A stretch of 64,000 nucleotides of DNA from Gemmata palustris (GCF_017939745.1 NZ_JAGKQQ010000001.1:7083299-7147298), one strand, 5' to 3'; shown: positions 25,184 to 33,961, numbered from the stretch's first letter. Program-made: numbers and translations. The notes: a model not told the origin generated them from the sequence alone.

Positions 25184-26782
25184 ATGACGCACACTCGCCT
25201 TTTCGCACTCGGATCGCTCGCGTCCCTGTCGATCCTTCTGATTACCGAATCAGTCCGATCGGAACCCGATGTCGCACCGTTCCCCACGCCGGGCGGTTAC
25301 AGGACGGTGAAAACCGCCAAGACGATCAAAGATTCGCCCACAACGCCGGGGGCGCTCAATCTCGCGGCCGGGTACCTCGGTGTGATGGTGGGTGATCGGA
25401 GCGGGCGCCCGGTGATCGAAGCACTTGCTCCCGATTCCCCGGCCGAAGAAGCCGGGCTGAAGGAAGGCGACGTGGTGCTCAAGCTCGGCAGCGAAGCGGC
25501 GACGACCGCCGCGTGGGTGCGGGACATCCTGCGGAGCAAGTTGGCCGGGGACTCGGTCGCGTTCACCGTGTCCCGTGGCGGTAGCCCCAAGACCATCACG
25601 ACCAAGTTGAAAGCCGCAACCAGTCCGATGGCGGCCGAGGCGGGAGGCGGCGGCGGAAAGGGAATGGGCTGGGACGACCGGCTGCCGCGCTCGTGGCGCA
25701 AGCCCGGCTACAACCTCGCCATCATCGGGGTCGAGTACCCGGACATGAAGCACAACCCGAAGATCGAGGATCAGGCCTGGGAAGACTCGATGTTCAGCCT
25801 GGGGACGTACAAGGACAAGAACGCGACCGGGCAGCAGGTTTTCGGCAGCATGAACGACTACTACAAGGAACTCAGCTACGGCACGTTCAAGATCAACGGG
25901 AAGTTCGTGGGCTGGGTGGAAGCGTCCAAGAAGCGGATGGACTACTCCAGCGGCAGCGGCACCAGCGCCGGCGAGAAGAAGGCGCTGCTGACCGAGGCGC
26001 TCGACCTGTACACGAAGAAGGCCGGCAAGGACGCGCTCAAGGAGTTTGACGGGGTGTTCTTCCTGTACGCGGGGGCGCGCGTGCAGACCACACGCGGCGG
26101 GCTGTATTGGCCGCACCGGGCGAACGTGAGCTACGGCGGGCGCAGCCTCCCATATTTCATCGTGCAGGAGGGCGGCACCACGATGAACGACATCAGCGTG
26201 TTCTGCCACGAGTTCGGCCACATGCTCGGGCTACCGGACCTGTACGCCCGGCCCGAACTGCCGGGGAGTGAAGGCGTGGGGCAGTGGTGCGCGATGTCCA
26301 ACCAGATCGGCAACGGGCGCCCGCAGCACTTCAGCGCGTGGAGCAAGGAAGTGCTCGGTTGGGTGAAGCCGACCGTGATCGACCCGAGCGTGAAGCAGAA
26401 ACTGATCCTGTCGCCGATCGAGAACGACCCGGCGCAGTGCTTCAAGATCAAGGTGCGGCCCGACGGGAGCGAATACTTCCTGCTGGAAGTGCGCAAGAAG
26501 ACGGGGTGGGACGAGAAGCTGCCGGGCGAGGGGCTACTGGTCTGGCGCGTGGTGAACAACAAGCCGGTTCTGGAGGAGTCTCACGGCGTTGAAGGGGCAC
26601 GCGGACCGAACGTTCACCTGAGTTCGGTGCCGTACCCCAGCGCGGCGAACGACAGCTTCACGCCGTACACGATCCCATCAAGTAAGAGTCAGTTGGGGGG
26701 CGGTTCAACCGTATACATCACCAACATCCGCCGGCTGCCCGACGGCCGCGTGACGTTCCACATCGGTTACGACTACCAGTGA
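25184..26782 (+). CDS. Exported PDZ-containing M6-family metalloprotease
   Basis: A 532-residue protein; the start is the ATG at 25184, which begins a signal peptide (MTHTRLFALGSLASLSILLI). The frame is open far upstream, but that part overlaps the divergent TIGR03067 gene and its codon use is wrong. A PDZ domain occupies about residues 63-145 (GYLGVMVGDRSGRP, SPAEEAGLKEGDVVLKLG). The protease domain carries HEFGHMLGLPDL with His342, Glu343 and His346, the M6 (immune inhibitor A-like) zinc site. The C-terminal part is beta-rich. It probably cleaves proteins outside the cytoplasm, with the PDZ guiding substrate or assembly. A hairpin terminator follows. Confidence 0.93.
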   Translation: MTHTRLFALGSLASLSILLITESVRSEPDVAPFPTPGGYRTVKTAKTIKDSPTTPGALNLAAGYLGVMVGDRSGRPVIEALAPDSPAEEAGLKEGDVVLKLGSEAATTAAWVRDILRSKLAGDSVAFTVSRGGSPKTITTKLKAATSPMAAEAGGGGGKGMGWDDRLPRSWRKPGYNLAIIGVEYPDMKHNPKIEDQAWEDSMFSLGTYKDKNATGQQVFGSMNDYYKELSYGTFKINGKFVGWVEASKKRMDYSSGSGTSAGEKKALLTEALDLYTKKAGKDALKEFDGVFFLYAGARVQTTRGGLYWPHRANVSYGGRSLPYFIVQEGGTTMNDISVFCHEFGHMLGLPDLYARPELPGSEGVGQWCAMSNQIGNGRPQHFSAWSKEVLGWVKPTVIDPSVKQKLILSPIENDPAQCFKIKVRPDGSEYFLLEVRKKTGWDEKLPGEGLLVWRVVNNKPVLEESHGVEGARGPNVHLSSVPYPSAANDSFTPYTIPSSKSQLGGGSTVYITNIRRLPDGRVTFHIGYDYQ

Positions 26783-26795
26783 CCCGGAAGAACTT

Positions 26796-26826
26796 CCGCG
26801 TGCGCACCACTTTTGTGCGCACGCGG
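26796..26826. terminator. Terminator-like hairpin between convergent genes
   Basis: A perfect 12-bp stem (CCGCGTGCGCAC with GTGCGCACGCGG) and a 7-base loop, without a T-run. It sits in the 51-bp gap between the M6 protease gene and the convergent coiled-coil protein gene, and could serve both. Confidence 0.65.
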
Positions 26827-26833
26827 GGGGGAA

Positions 26834-27814
26834 TCACTTCTGCTCGGGCTTGGGTTTCGGTTCAGGCTTGGATTCCGATTGCGGTTCGGGCTTCGCGATA
26901 GGCTTCTGCTTCCAGAACTCGGTGAGCGTAGGCGCATCCGGGGGAGCCGTCTTTGCGAACAGCAACCCGTACTCACGAACGTAGAACGCCCCACCGTTTT
27001 CATCTTGAAGTAACTGGAACCAGGCCCCGACCGGAAGCGCTTCACCCTGGGATATGATCCCGATGGTGAGCGGCAGGCCTGAGTGATCGATCAATTCCCT
27101 GCCAGTGACGGGATCTAATATCGATGAGGGTAAGCCGCGAACCGGGACATCCAATCCGGCTTCCTTCTTGAACAACTCCAGTACCTTCTCGAACGGCACT
27201 CTTTCACCCTTCGCGCCGATCTTCACGGGCTTATCAAGTGCCGCGCGGATCTGATCCGGGATCGGGCCTTTGATCGCGGACGCCTTATGTAAGGCTTCGA
27301 TGGCCCGATAGTTTAGGATTAGCTCGCGTCTCCGTACCTCTGCTAACTCACTATGCGCAGTGAGATCGGTGCCGCCGGTGAGCAGCTTCCACTCGGCTTC
27401 GGCCAGCGCGAGGGCGGTCTTCGCTGTGGCGAGTTTCTCGCGCTCTATGAGCAGCGGTGCTTGAGGGAGCGTTCCCTTATCGACCATACCTTTGGTTGCC
27501 TTGACGCGCTCCTCGGCCGCGACCATCTCGCTCTTGAGTTGGTCGATTTTGGCCTTTAGCGTTAGCACCTTGAGGGTGACGACCTGGCGCGCTTTCGCGA
27601 GTTCGGCTTCGGCGAGTTGGATCTTCGCCTTCGCCATTTTCACGTCGGCGTCGTTCGCTAGCGCGGCGCTAATTCCCGCGTCCGTCGGGTCGGCCGGCTT
27701 CTTGTCGCCCAGCACCTTGGGTTGAGGTTGAGGTTCGGGATTCGGGGGCTGTGCGCTGATCGTTGTGGCGCAGAGCGTGAGCGCGAAGAGCGCGCTAACC
27801 GTCAGTCGTCGCAT
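26834..27814 (-). CDS. Exported coiled-coil protein, third gene of the sigma/anti-sigma operon
   Basis: A 326-residue protein starting at the ATG at 27814 (MRRLTVSALFALTLCATTIS, signal peptide). A long coiled coil spans about residues 45-150, rich in Ala, Lys and Glu (KIQLAEAELAKARQVVTLKV). A globular part follows, with FEKVLELFKKEAGLDVPVRG, which recalls secretin-type N-domains; that likeness is weak. A Pro/Lys/Glu tail ends the protein. Its start overlaps the end of the anti-sigma-like gene by 20 bp, pointing to translational coupling. The family occurs next to sigma/anti-sigma pairs in Gemmata-type genomes as far as I recall; function unknown. Confidence 0.8.
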   Translation of the reverse strand: MRRLTVSALFALTLCATTISAQPPNPEPQPQPKVLGDKKPADPTDAGISAALANDADVKMAKAKIQLAEAELAKARQVVTLKVLTLKAKIDQLKSEMVAAEERVKATKGMVDKGTLPQAPLLIEREKLATAKTALALAEAEWKLLTGGTDLTAHSELAEVRRRELILNYRAIEALHKASAIKGPIPDQIRAALDKPVKIGAKGERVPFEKVLELFKKEAGLDVPVRGLPSSILDPVTGRELIDHSGLPLTIGIISQGEALPVGAWFQLLQDENGGAFYVREYGLLFAKTAPPDAPTLTEFWKQKPIAKPEPQSESKPEPKPKPEQK

Positions 27815-28367
27815 GGATCTTCTCCTTGAATGCCGCGTTCTTGAGGGACGCGAGCAACCACGAATCGTCCGATTCTGGTGACAACGCGGTGTCACCGCCC
27901 CGGGTGAGGAACAGTCGGTAGCACCGGGCCGCGTTCGCGTAGTCCTGTTCGGTGGCCAAATACGTGTCGCCGGCGCGCCGGTAGAGCGTAGCCGCGGCCG
28001 CGCCATCAGCTTGTTCCGCGTCCAGTTCGAGCCGGGCGGCAGTGAGCGTTGGGGGCGGAACAGGTGGAGGCTCGGTCGCGGAGATCATGACCGGAACGAC
28101 CACCGGGATCGCTGCCACGATCGTTTCCACTTCGCGAGTAACGACCACCTTTTCGCGCTCGGGCGGTGTGCGCAGTACCCCCACACCAACGCCCACCACG
28201 AACACCGCGGCTATAGCCGCGACCTTGCCCGCGCGCCGGACCCACCTCGTTCGACTGATGCGGCGCTGAGTGGCACGCAGAAGCGCGCTTCGCAGCGCCG
28301 CGTCGGTCGTTGTCGGTAGGGGCGCGAGTAGGTGATCGAGGTCGTCGGGGGGGAGTGAATCACTCAT
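27795..28367 (-). CDS. Membrane-anchored anti-sigma-like protein
   Basis: A 190-residue protein with an N-terminal cytosolic segment of about 45 residues, one membrane helix (VAAIAAVFVVGVGVGVL, about 49-65) and an external part. The external part includes a TPR-like helix pair (AATLYRRAGDTYLATEQDYA, NAARCYRLFLTRGG). Its ATG overlaps the stop region of the ECF sigma gene by 8 bp (ATGAGTGA). That coupling and topology are typical of an anti-sigma factor, although no ZAS zinc motif (HxxxCxxC) is visible. It is probably the partner that holds the sigma factor at the membrane. Confidence 0.75.
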   Translation of the reverse strand: MSDSLPPDDLDHLLAPLPTTTDAALRSALLRATQRRISRTRWVRRAGKVAAIAAVFVVGVGVGVLRTPPEREKVVVTREVETIVAAIPVVVPVMISATEPPPVPPPTLTAARLELDAEQADGAAAATLYRRAGDTYLATEQDYANAARCYRLFLTRGGDTALSPESDDSWLLASLKNAAFKEKIHATTDG

Positions 28368-28914
28368 GGCCGTCCTCGTAAATCACGCGGAACGCTTGTC
28401 GGGCGCGTGCGAGCAGAGATTCCACTGCCTTCGGCGAATCGTTGCGTGCGGCGGCGATCTCGTCGGCCGTTTGCCGGTCGAGGTACTTGGCCCGCAACAC
28501 GGCCTCGTAGTGGTCGGGTAGCGCCGCGAGCGCTGCGGCTACGCGCTCGGCCTTTTCGACTTCGGCCCGTGCGTCCGGCCCGGGGCGGTCGTCGCCCGGG
28601 GCGAGCGGACGGATTCTCGCGTTCCGCCGATACCGGGCGCGGATCGCGTTGCGTGCGACGTTGGACGCGATCCCGCAGAGCCAGTGAAAGAACGCCCCTC
28701 GCGCCGGGTCGAACGCACGCACCCGCCGAACGGCCGTTAACCACGTCTCCTGGAGCACGTCGTCCGTCAGGTCGCGCAGCCCGCCGCAGCGCCAGCGGAC
28801 GTAATCGGCGAGGCGCTCGTAGTGCGCGTCGAACCACTGGCGCCACGCGGTCGCGTCGCCGGCCAGGACCGCGTCGCGGATCGCCCGCTCGTGCCAAGGG
28901 TCGCCGTCGCTCAT
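28360..28914 (-). CDS. ECF RNA polymerase sigma factor
   Basis: A 184-residue protein; the start is the ATG at 28914 (MSDGDPWHERAIRDAVLAGD). A much longer open frame upstream runs through an inverted repeat and lacks coding character. Region 2 is seen in YERLADYVRWRCGGLRDLTD and DVLQETWLTAVRRVRAFDPA, and region 4 in LPDHYEAVLRAKYLDRQTAD followed by a helix-turn-helix (SPKAVESLLARARQAFR). It directs RNA polymerase to its own regulon and is the first gene of a three-gene operon with the anti-sigma-like and coiled-coil proteins. Gemmata genomes hold many ECF factors, so the regulon cannot be guessed. Confidence 0.93.
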   Translation of the reverse strand: MSDGDPWHERAIRDAVLAGDATAWRQWFDAHYERLADYVRWRCGGLRDLTDDVLQETWLTAVRRVRAFDPARGAFFHWLCGIASNVARNAIRARYRRNARIRPLAPGDDRPGPDARAEVEKAERVAAALAALPDHYEAVLRAKYLDRQTADEIAAARNDSPKAVESLLARARQAFRVIYEDGHE

Positions 28915-28980
28915 CGTCCGGATATTGTCCGCGTGGGGGCGAAATCCCTCGCGAGAATTTTTTGCGGGAACAACAAGGAT

Positions 28981-29155
28981 CACAGGGCTTCCGCCCTGTG
29001 CTACGTCCGCCGGCCCCTCCGGGCGGAAACGCATTGGTTTTGGCAGCCACATCGAGAGCAGAAGGTGACAAGCTCCGGTGCTTTTACGGTGGTTGTTGGT
29101 TCCGATCTTCGCCCCGGAGGGGCCGACTTCCGTAGCACAGGGCGGAAGCCCTGTG
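28981..29155. repeat. REP-like family C inverted pair
   Basis: The left arm 28981-29025 and right arm about 29110-29155 are nearly perfect complements over about 45 bp. Each arm starts or ends with the inner hairpin CACAGGGC-TTCC-GCCCTGTG. The 85-nt spacer is unrelated to the family B spacers. It sits between the divergent sigma operon and the small secreted protein gene. The 28915-29268 gap holds this element and presumably both promoters. Confidence 0.88.
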
Positions 29156-29268
29156 CGCTCTTTCTCAAAATGAGCGGAGAACGTCGAAAATGGCCAGAAA
29201 TGGGCGCGATGATTGCTCACTTTTGGGCAGGGACGGCCATTTTGGTCGTTTCGCACCTGTGAGGTATC

Positions 29269-29556
29269 ATGATGCGTACCCTCGTTCTCTTTGCTCTTAG
29301 CGTTGCTTCGTTCGCTGCGTTCGCGGACGACGCTTCGGCCTGTGGTAAGAAGCGCGGTCGGAAGTCGGCCACAGTTTCGTGTGCTCCCCCGCCGCCGTGT
29401 GGCGGTTGCGGTTCCAGTTATGGTGTCCCCGCGGGTGCGTATTATCATGGGCAACCGGGTTACCCCGGCGGCGCGGCGCTGATGCCGGGTGCGTACCCGC
29501 CGGGCACGGTGCTTCCCGGTGGCACGGTCGTTCCGGGAACGATGCCGCCTAAGTAG
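29269..29556 (+). CDS. Small secreted Gly/Pro/Cys-rich protein
   Basis: A 95-residue protein with a signal peptide (MMRTLVLFALSVASFAAFAD). The mature part begins with a basic patch (CGKKRGRKS), has a Cys cluster (CAPPPPCGGCG) and ends in a Gly/Pro/Tyr-rich low-complexity tail (PGYPGG, GAYPPG, VLPGGTVVPG). GAGG lies upstream; the second Met is an alternative start. Similar short Cys-plus-Gly/Pro proteins are common in Gemmata-type genomes. The cysteines could bind metal or form disulfides. No function is known. A hairpin follows at 29568. Confidence 0.75.
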   Translation: MMRTLVLFALSVASFAAFADDASACGKKRGRKSATVSCAPPPPCGGCGSSYGVPAGAYYHGQPGYPGGAALMPGAYPPGTVLPGGTVVPGTMPPK

Positions 29557-29567
29557 TGATCGCAATC

Positions 29568-29602
29568 GCTCCCATCCGGCAACTCGTTCGCCGGGCGGGA
29601 GC
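29568..29602. terminator. Terminator-like hairpin between small secreted protein gene and nth
   Basis: GCTCCCATCCGGC (29568-29580) pairs with GCCGGGCGGGAGC (29590-29602) except at two central positions, with a 9-base loop; CATTTC follows. It lies in the 49-bp gap between convergent genes. Confidence 0.6.
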
Positions 29603-29605
29603 ATT

Positions 29606-30289
29606 TCAACCGTGTCGCGTGACACCAACCTGTTGACACATTTCTAATAGCGGGCACGACGAACACTTGGGCCGGTCGCCGGTGCAGATATGCTTGCCGA
29701 ACGGTACGAGCAGCGCGTTGATCTCGACCCGCAAGTGCTGCGGGAGCTTCTCGTGTAGCTCGTCCATCGTCCTTTCTGGCGTCTTCGCGCTCACGTAGCC
29801 CCACCGGTTCGTGACGCGGTGAACGTGAACGTCCACACCCGTGAGCATCTGCCCGCACGTGATGCCGACTGCGAGGTTCGCGCACTTCGGCCCGACTCCC
29901 TTGAACTTCATCAGTTCGTCGGCATCGCACGGCAACACGCCGTCGTACTTCTCGACCGTTTCGCGCGCGATGGTGCGAATGGTCCCGGCCTTCACGTCGT
30001 GGAACGTGGAGGGGTAAATGAGGCGCTCGATTTCCTTCGCTGATAGCGCGGCAACGTCGGCGGGCCTCGGTGCGGCCGCGAACAACTGGCGCGACACGGG
30101 AAGTGTCGTTTCGTCCCGCGTGCGAATGGAGACGATACACGCGACGAGGATCTCGAAGACGGATGTGTGACCCTCGCCAGCCAACTCGAACAGTGCGGCC
30201 TTCGGGTAGGGGGCAACCGCGTCGCGTAAGAGGGGAACTGCTTCTTCGATATCAAAAGGCTTCTTCTTGGGGTGTTTCGCAGCGGGCAT
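29606..30289 (-). CDS. nth: Endonuclease III (DNA glycosylase/AP lyase)
   Basis: A 227-residue DNA repair enzyme that removes oxidised pyrimidines and cuts at abasic sites. The start is the ATG at 30289 with AGGAG nine bases upstream. The helix-hairpin-helix spans about 127-138 (MKFKGVGPKCAN) with catalytic Lys135, and Asp153 lies in GVDVHVHRVTNRWG. The C-terminal 4Fe-4S cluster cysteines are C202, C209, C212 and C218 (C-x6-C-x2-C-x5-C), complete. Length is slightly above the E. coli enzyme because of an N-terminal KHPKKK stretch. It lies 5 bp downstream of the 30295-30990 gene and is probably co-transcribed with it. Confidence 0.94.
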   Translation of the reverse strand: MPAAKHPKKKPFDIEEAVPLLRDAVAPYPKAALFELAGEGHTSVFEILVACIVSIRTRDETTLPVSRQLFAAAPRPADVAALSAKEIERLIYPSTFHDVKAGTIRTIARETVEKYDGVLPCDADELMKFKGVGPKCANLAVGITCGQMLTGVDVHVHRVTNRWGYVSAKTPERTMDELHEKLPQHLRVEINALLVPFGKHICTGDRPKCSSCPLLEMCQQVGVTRHG

Positions 30290-30294
30290 TGGAG

Positions 30295-30990
30295 TTACTC
30301 CTTTCCCAGCAGCAAATCGATCACCCAACAGCCTCGAACGTGCGGACCGTTGCTGCGACAGTGCCCCAGGATGTCGGCGCTGTCGCAACCAGCATCCTGC
30401 AAAGCGTCGGCCAAGATCGGCATCCGGTCGAAGGCGCGGTCTTGGTAGATGTCGGTGGCGAGTGCGACGACACCGGACGTAAGCCAAGAGTGGTTAGTGG
30501 TTATGGGGCGAAAGGGGTTGCCGAAAATGTCCCAGAGTAGGCGGCATTGAAGGCTGCGTTCGGCTCGTCTTGCTTCCTCAGACCCTACACCTGATGCCTC
30601 AGCACAGAGGCGGGATACTTCGGAAGTTGGGTGACAGTCTGAAGTAGATGCGTCGTCGGTTTCCCATCCAACATGCCAACTGGCCGCACCTGCCCAATCT
30701 TCTGCAATGAGCGGGCAACGTCCTGCATGTCGAAGTATTGCCTTCTCGTGATGATCGGCCTCCCACGCTGCTTTGTGGGCTTCGATGAGTTGTTCTTGCG
30801 TCGCTAACCCATCCGAGAATTGCTCCGCAATGACCACGGCATTGCGGCTTCGTGGGTCAGTAAGGTGATGCCAAATGTTACGGCAACATGCAATGGCGAA
30901 CAGCCGCAACTTCCGGTCGCTCGCCTTGCCCCGCAGGAACTCCAGCATCGGGGCCAGGTCGGTGCAGCTCAGCCACTCTTGTTCGGTCAC
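30295..30990 (-). CDS. Gemmata-type paralogous family protein of unknown function
   Basis: A 231-residue protein with a GTG start. The opening LEFLRGKASDRKLRLFAIAC followed by CRNIWHHLTDPRSRNAV, and the ending DALQDAGCDSADILGHCRSN then GPHVRGCWVIDLLLGKE, are signatures I recall from many paralogues in Gemmata. There they often follow a TIGR02996-type leader, which is absent here. It looks soluble and helical with many Cys and His, and has no known catalytic motif. Its stop is only 5 bp before the nth start, so it may be co-transcribed with nth, but a repair role is not implied. Base composition is lower in G+C than its neighbours, which could mean a different origin. Confidence 0.75.
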   Translation of the reverse strand: MTEQEWLSCTDLAPMLEFLRGKASDRKLRLFAIACCRNIWHHLTDPRSRNAVVIAEQFSDGLATQEQLIEAHKAAWEADHHEKAILRHAGRCPLIAEDWAGAASWHVGWETDDASTSDCHPTSEVSRLCAEASGVGSEEARRAERSLQCRLLWDIFGNPFRPITTNHSWLTSGVVALATDIYQDRAFDRMPILADALQDAGCDSADILGHCRSNGPHVRGCWVIDLLLGKE

Positions 30991-31216
30991 GGTGTTGGCT
31001 CCGGTCGGTTCACGTCAGCATGACCGGAGGTCGCGTGCAAGACAAGCGAGTAGGGCGGTGTGTAATGTGTGCGAATCGAAGTGAGGTACGCGCCTTGGGC
31101 TCGTAACTTTTTCTTCGTGTTGCTCATTCTTACACCGCTCGTTGGTCGGCAAATAATGCCGGATAGGGTGAAGCAACTTCTGTGCTCCACCTCAAACGAG
31201 CGCGACCGCGGCGCAA

Positions 31217-32677
31217 TTAATCAAGCGGGTACATCGGCCGGTGGATGCGCTTGTACTCGAACCGGGCCGCGTTGATCGCGGTGAGGCCGGGCGTGTCCAC
31301 TTCGATGATCTCGCCGCCGATCGGCTCATACGCCGCTTTGTACGCGACCGCAGCCTTCACGACGATCACGCGCGCCTGCTTCGGGTCGATGCCGAGGCTC
31401 GTGAGTTGTCCGAGGCTGAACGGCGGCGTGCGGAGCGTGTTCAGCACGAGCAAGTTGCCGTCGGCGAGGTCGATGACGGCGGTGTGCCCCTGATCGTTCT
31501 GTCGGCGCCCGCCGTGCCGCGGTTCGACCTCCGTCCACTTCCCCTCGTGGAGCGAGCGCACCATTCCGCGCACACGAACCGGCTCGCCGTGTAGCTTCCC
31601 CGTCGCGCCACCGATGGTCACTTCGAGCGTACCGCCGATACCAACGGTCTTCGCTTGCTCGACGGCCGCGGGCGCGTGAATCACCACAACAAAGCCTCTC
31701 GCACGCTGTTTCAGAAGCTCGGTGAGCAACACGGTACCGTCGCCCGCGGACCCGCCGCCGATGTTGTCGCCGAGGTCGATGAGCAGGGCCGGCGATTTCG
31801 TGCCCGTGAGAGCCGTGCGAACGGCTGCTTCCGGCTGCGGGCACGGGACGTTCAGTTGTTCGCGCACGGACCACATCGCGTTCGCGAGTTCGTCGGCCGC
31901 GGCCTTCGCGTGGGTGCGGTTCCCGTCGGCGACCACGATCACGCTCGCGCCCATTTCGGGTACGTCCGCGTAGGGGAAGCCGGCCATCAGGCTCACCGAA
32001 AGGATGCCCGGCTGTTTCTCCATCTCGCGGGCCATGCGCATGAGCCCGGCCATCGGCTCGCGGCTTGTGTCCTGGCCCAGCAGGTTCAGGAGCATCGGCG
32101 GTTTGGCGACGTGGCACACCGGGTGCACTTCGCCTTTCACGGCCCGCGCGAGCAGTTCGGCCGCAACCAAGCCGCGCTGCCGTTGATCGACGTGCGGGTA
32201 CGTCTGGTAACCAACCAGGATGTTTGCGGTTTCGGCCATTTGTGGCGAAACGTTCCCGTGGAAATCGAGCGTCACCGCGATCGGTACGTTCGGCCCGAGT
32301 GCGGCCCGAATTCGGCGAAGGATTTCTGCGTCCGCGTCCGGGTGCTTGGGGGTGACCATTGCGCCGTGCAGCGCGAGCAGCACGCCATCTGCTCGTGCGA
32401 GCTTGCAACCAGTCGCCAGTGCGTCCGTGAAGTGGTTGAAGAATTCGTCCGTAACAGGCCCGGCCGGAGTCGCCCACGCCATCGCGACCGGCACGAGGTC
32501 GTAACCGAATTTGGCCCCACCTTCGATGAACCCGCCGACTTCGTGGTGCGCGTCCTGCCAGATGGGAACCACCGTGTCGCCGTAGGTCAGGCTGCCGTCG
32601 CGGAACCGTTGGAGGTCCGTCGGGAGCGGGGCGAAGGTGTTCGACTCGTGCATGAACCCGCCGATGGCGATTCGCAT
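31217..32677 (-). CDS. M81 family metallopeptidase (MlrC-like)
   Basis: A 486-residue protein of the M81/MlrC family, named for microcystin-degrading microcystinase C. The opening MRIAIGGFMHESNTFAPLPT is the family hallmark. DGVLLALHGAMVTPKHPDAD, VTLDFHGNVSPQMAE (metal ligands Asp and His) and ALLIDLGDNIGGGSAGDG in the C-terminal domain are all present. No signal peptide is visible, so it is cytosolic. The physiological substrate in planctomycetes is unknown; the family is far wider than microcystin use. It is divergent from asd. Confidence 0.92.
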   Translation of the reverse strand: MRIAIGGFMHESNTFAPLPTDLQRFRDGSLTYGDTVVPIWQDAHHEVGGFIEGGAKFGYDLVPVAMAWATPAGPVTDEFFNHFTDALATGCKLARADGVLLALHGAMVTPKHPDADAEILRRIRAALGPNVPIAVTLDFHGNVSPQMAETANILVGYQTYPHVDQRQRGLVAAELLARAVKGEVHPVCHVAKPPMLLNLLGQDTSREPMAGLMRMAREMEKQPGILSVSLMAGFPYADVPEMGASVIVVADGNRTHAKAAADELANAMWSVREQLNVPCPQPEAAVRTALTGTKSPALLIDLGDNIGGGSAGDGTVLLTELLKQRARGFVVVIHAPAAVEQAKTVGIGGTLEVTIGGATGKLHGEPVRVRGMVRSLHEGKWTEVEPRHGGRRQNDQGHTAVIDLADGNLLVLNTLRTPPFSLGQLTSLGIDPKQARVIVVKAAVAYKAAYEPIGGEIIEVDTPGLTAINAARFEYKRIHRPMYPLD

Positions 32678-32912
32678 GGAGGCGCTGGGGTGGGAGGAGT
32701 CACGGGCTTCCGCCCGGTACGGCTTGAACGACGGCCCTATTTGTGGGGCGCGAAGAGCAATGTATTCTCTTCACCGCGGAACGGCCGGCGTTTGTCGCGG
32801 CAGCGGGAACCCGCGCTCTCGTCTCTCCTGTGATTTCCATAACAACGAGAATTCGTATTCTTATCTGTGGGCGGAGTGGTCCGTCCCAATCTCCAAATTA
32901 AGAGGTGTTACC

Positions 32913-33929
32913 GTGTCCGTGAACGTGGCGGTTGTCGGTGCGACGGGTGCCGTTGGCGACCTGATTCGGAAGGTGCTCGCGGAGCGCAACTTCCCGATCA
33001 AGTCGATCAAATTCCTGGCTTCCGAGAAAAGCGCTGGTAAATCCGTCGAGTTCGCGGGGAAACAGTACACCGTCGAACCGATCCGCGCCGAGGCGTTCGC
33101 GGGCGTGCAGATCGTGCTCAGTAGCACGCCAGGTTCGGTGAGCAAGGAGTATTCACCGATCGCGGCGAAGGCCGGGGCGATCGTGGTGGACAACTCCTCC
33201 GCGTGGCGCATGGACCCGGACTGCCCGCTCGTGGTGCCGGAGGTGAACGCGGACCAGCTCCACCACATCAAGAAGGGCATCGTCGCGAACCCGAACTGCG
33301 TCGCGATCCCGCTGTGCGTGGCGCTCAAGCCGCTGCACGACCTCGCGCAAGTGCGGCGCATCGTCGTGGCGACGTACCAATCGTCTTCGGGCAAGGGCGC
33401 GAAGGGACTGTTGGACTTCAACGCGCAGCTCAGCGCGTGGGCCGCGGGCAAGCCCGTGCCGGCGCCGACGGCGCACCGGGCACAGCTCGCGGGGAACGTC
33501 ATCACGCTGGACTGGACGCTCGACCCGAACGGCTTCACGGAAGAAGAGAACAAGGTCATCAACGAGACGCAGAAAATCCTGGGCGACGCGACCATCGGCG
33601 TGAGCCCGACGTGCGTCCGCGTGCCGGTGAAAGTCGCGCACAGCGAGGCGATCACGGTCGAGTTCGCGCGCCCGCTCTCGGTCGCCGACGCGAAGGCCGC
33701 GCTCGCGAACGCGCCCGGCGTGGTGTTCATGGACGAAACGAAGGGCGAGTTCCCGCAACCGCTCCATGCCGAGGGCAGTGACCACACGTTCGTCGGCCGC
33801 GTGCGCCAGGACCCGAGCAACCCGAACGCGCTGTGCCTGTGGGTCGTGGCCGACAACCTCCGCAAGGGCGCGGCGAGCAACGCCGTGCAGTGTGCGGAGG
33901 AGTTGGTGAAGCGCGGCATTGTGAAGTGA
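32913..33929 (+). CDS. asd: Aspartate-semialdehyde dehydrogenase
   Basis: A 338-residue cytosolic enzyme that reduces aspartyl phosphate to aspartate semialdehyde with NADPH, the branch point to lysine/diaminopimelate, threonine and methionine. I chose the GTG at 32913 with AGAGG upstream, because it starts directly at the Rossmann strand (MSVNVAVVGATGAVGDLIRK). The catalytic Cys is Cys129 in NPNCVAIPL, and the substrate-binding His sits in VRVPVKVAHSEAI. Motifs and length are normal. The gene appears monocistronic; a hairpin follows at 33962. Confidence 0.95.
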   Translation: MSVNVAVVGATGAVGDLIRKVLAERNFPIKSIKFLASEKSAGKSVEFAGKQYTVEPIRAEAFAGVQIVLSSTPGSVSKEYSPIAAKAGAIVVDNSSAWRMDPDCPLVVPEVNADQLHHIKKGIVANPNCVAIPLCVALKPLHDLAQVRRIVVATYQSSSGKGAKGLLDFNAQLSAWAAGKPVPAPTAHRAQLAGNVITLDWTLDPNGFTEEENKVINETQKILGDATIGVSPTCVRVPVKVAHSEAITVEFARPLSVADAKAALANAPGVVFMDETKGEFPQPLHAEGSDHTFVGRVRQDPSNPNALCLWVVADNLRKGAASNAVQCAEELVKRGIVK

Positions 33930-33961
33930 TACCGAACCGGGCGAGTGAGTTACTTCGCAGC

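Noticed and set aside
28915-29628. Long in-frame extension of the ECF sigma gene through the family C repeat
   Set aside because: It reads through an inverted repeat and antisense to the small secreted protein gene; sequence has no sigma-like or coding character.
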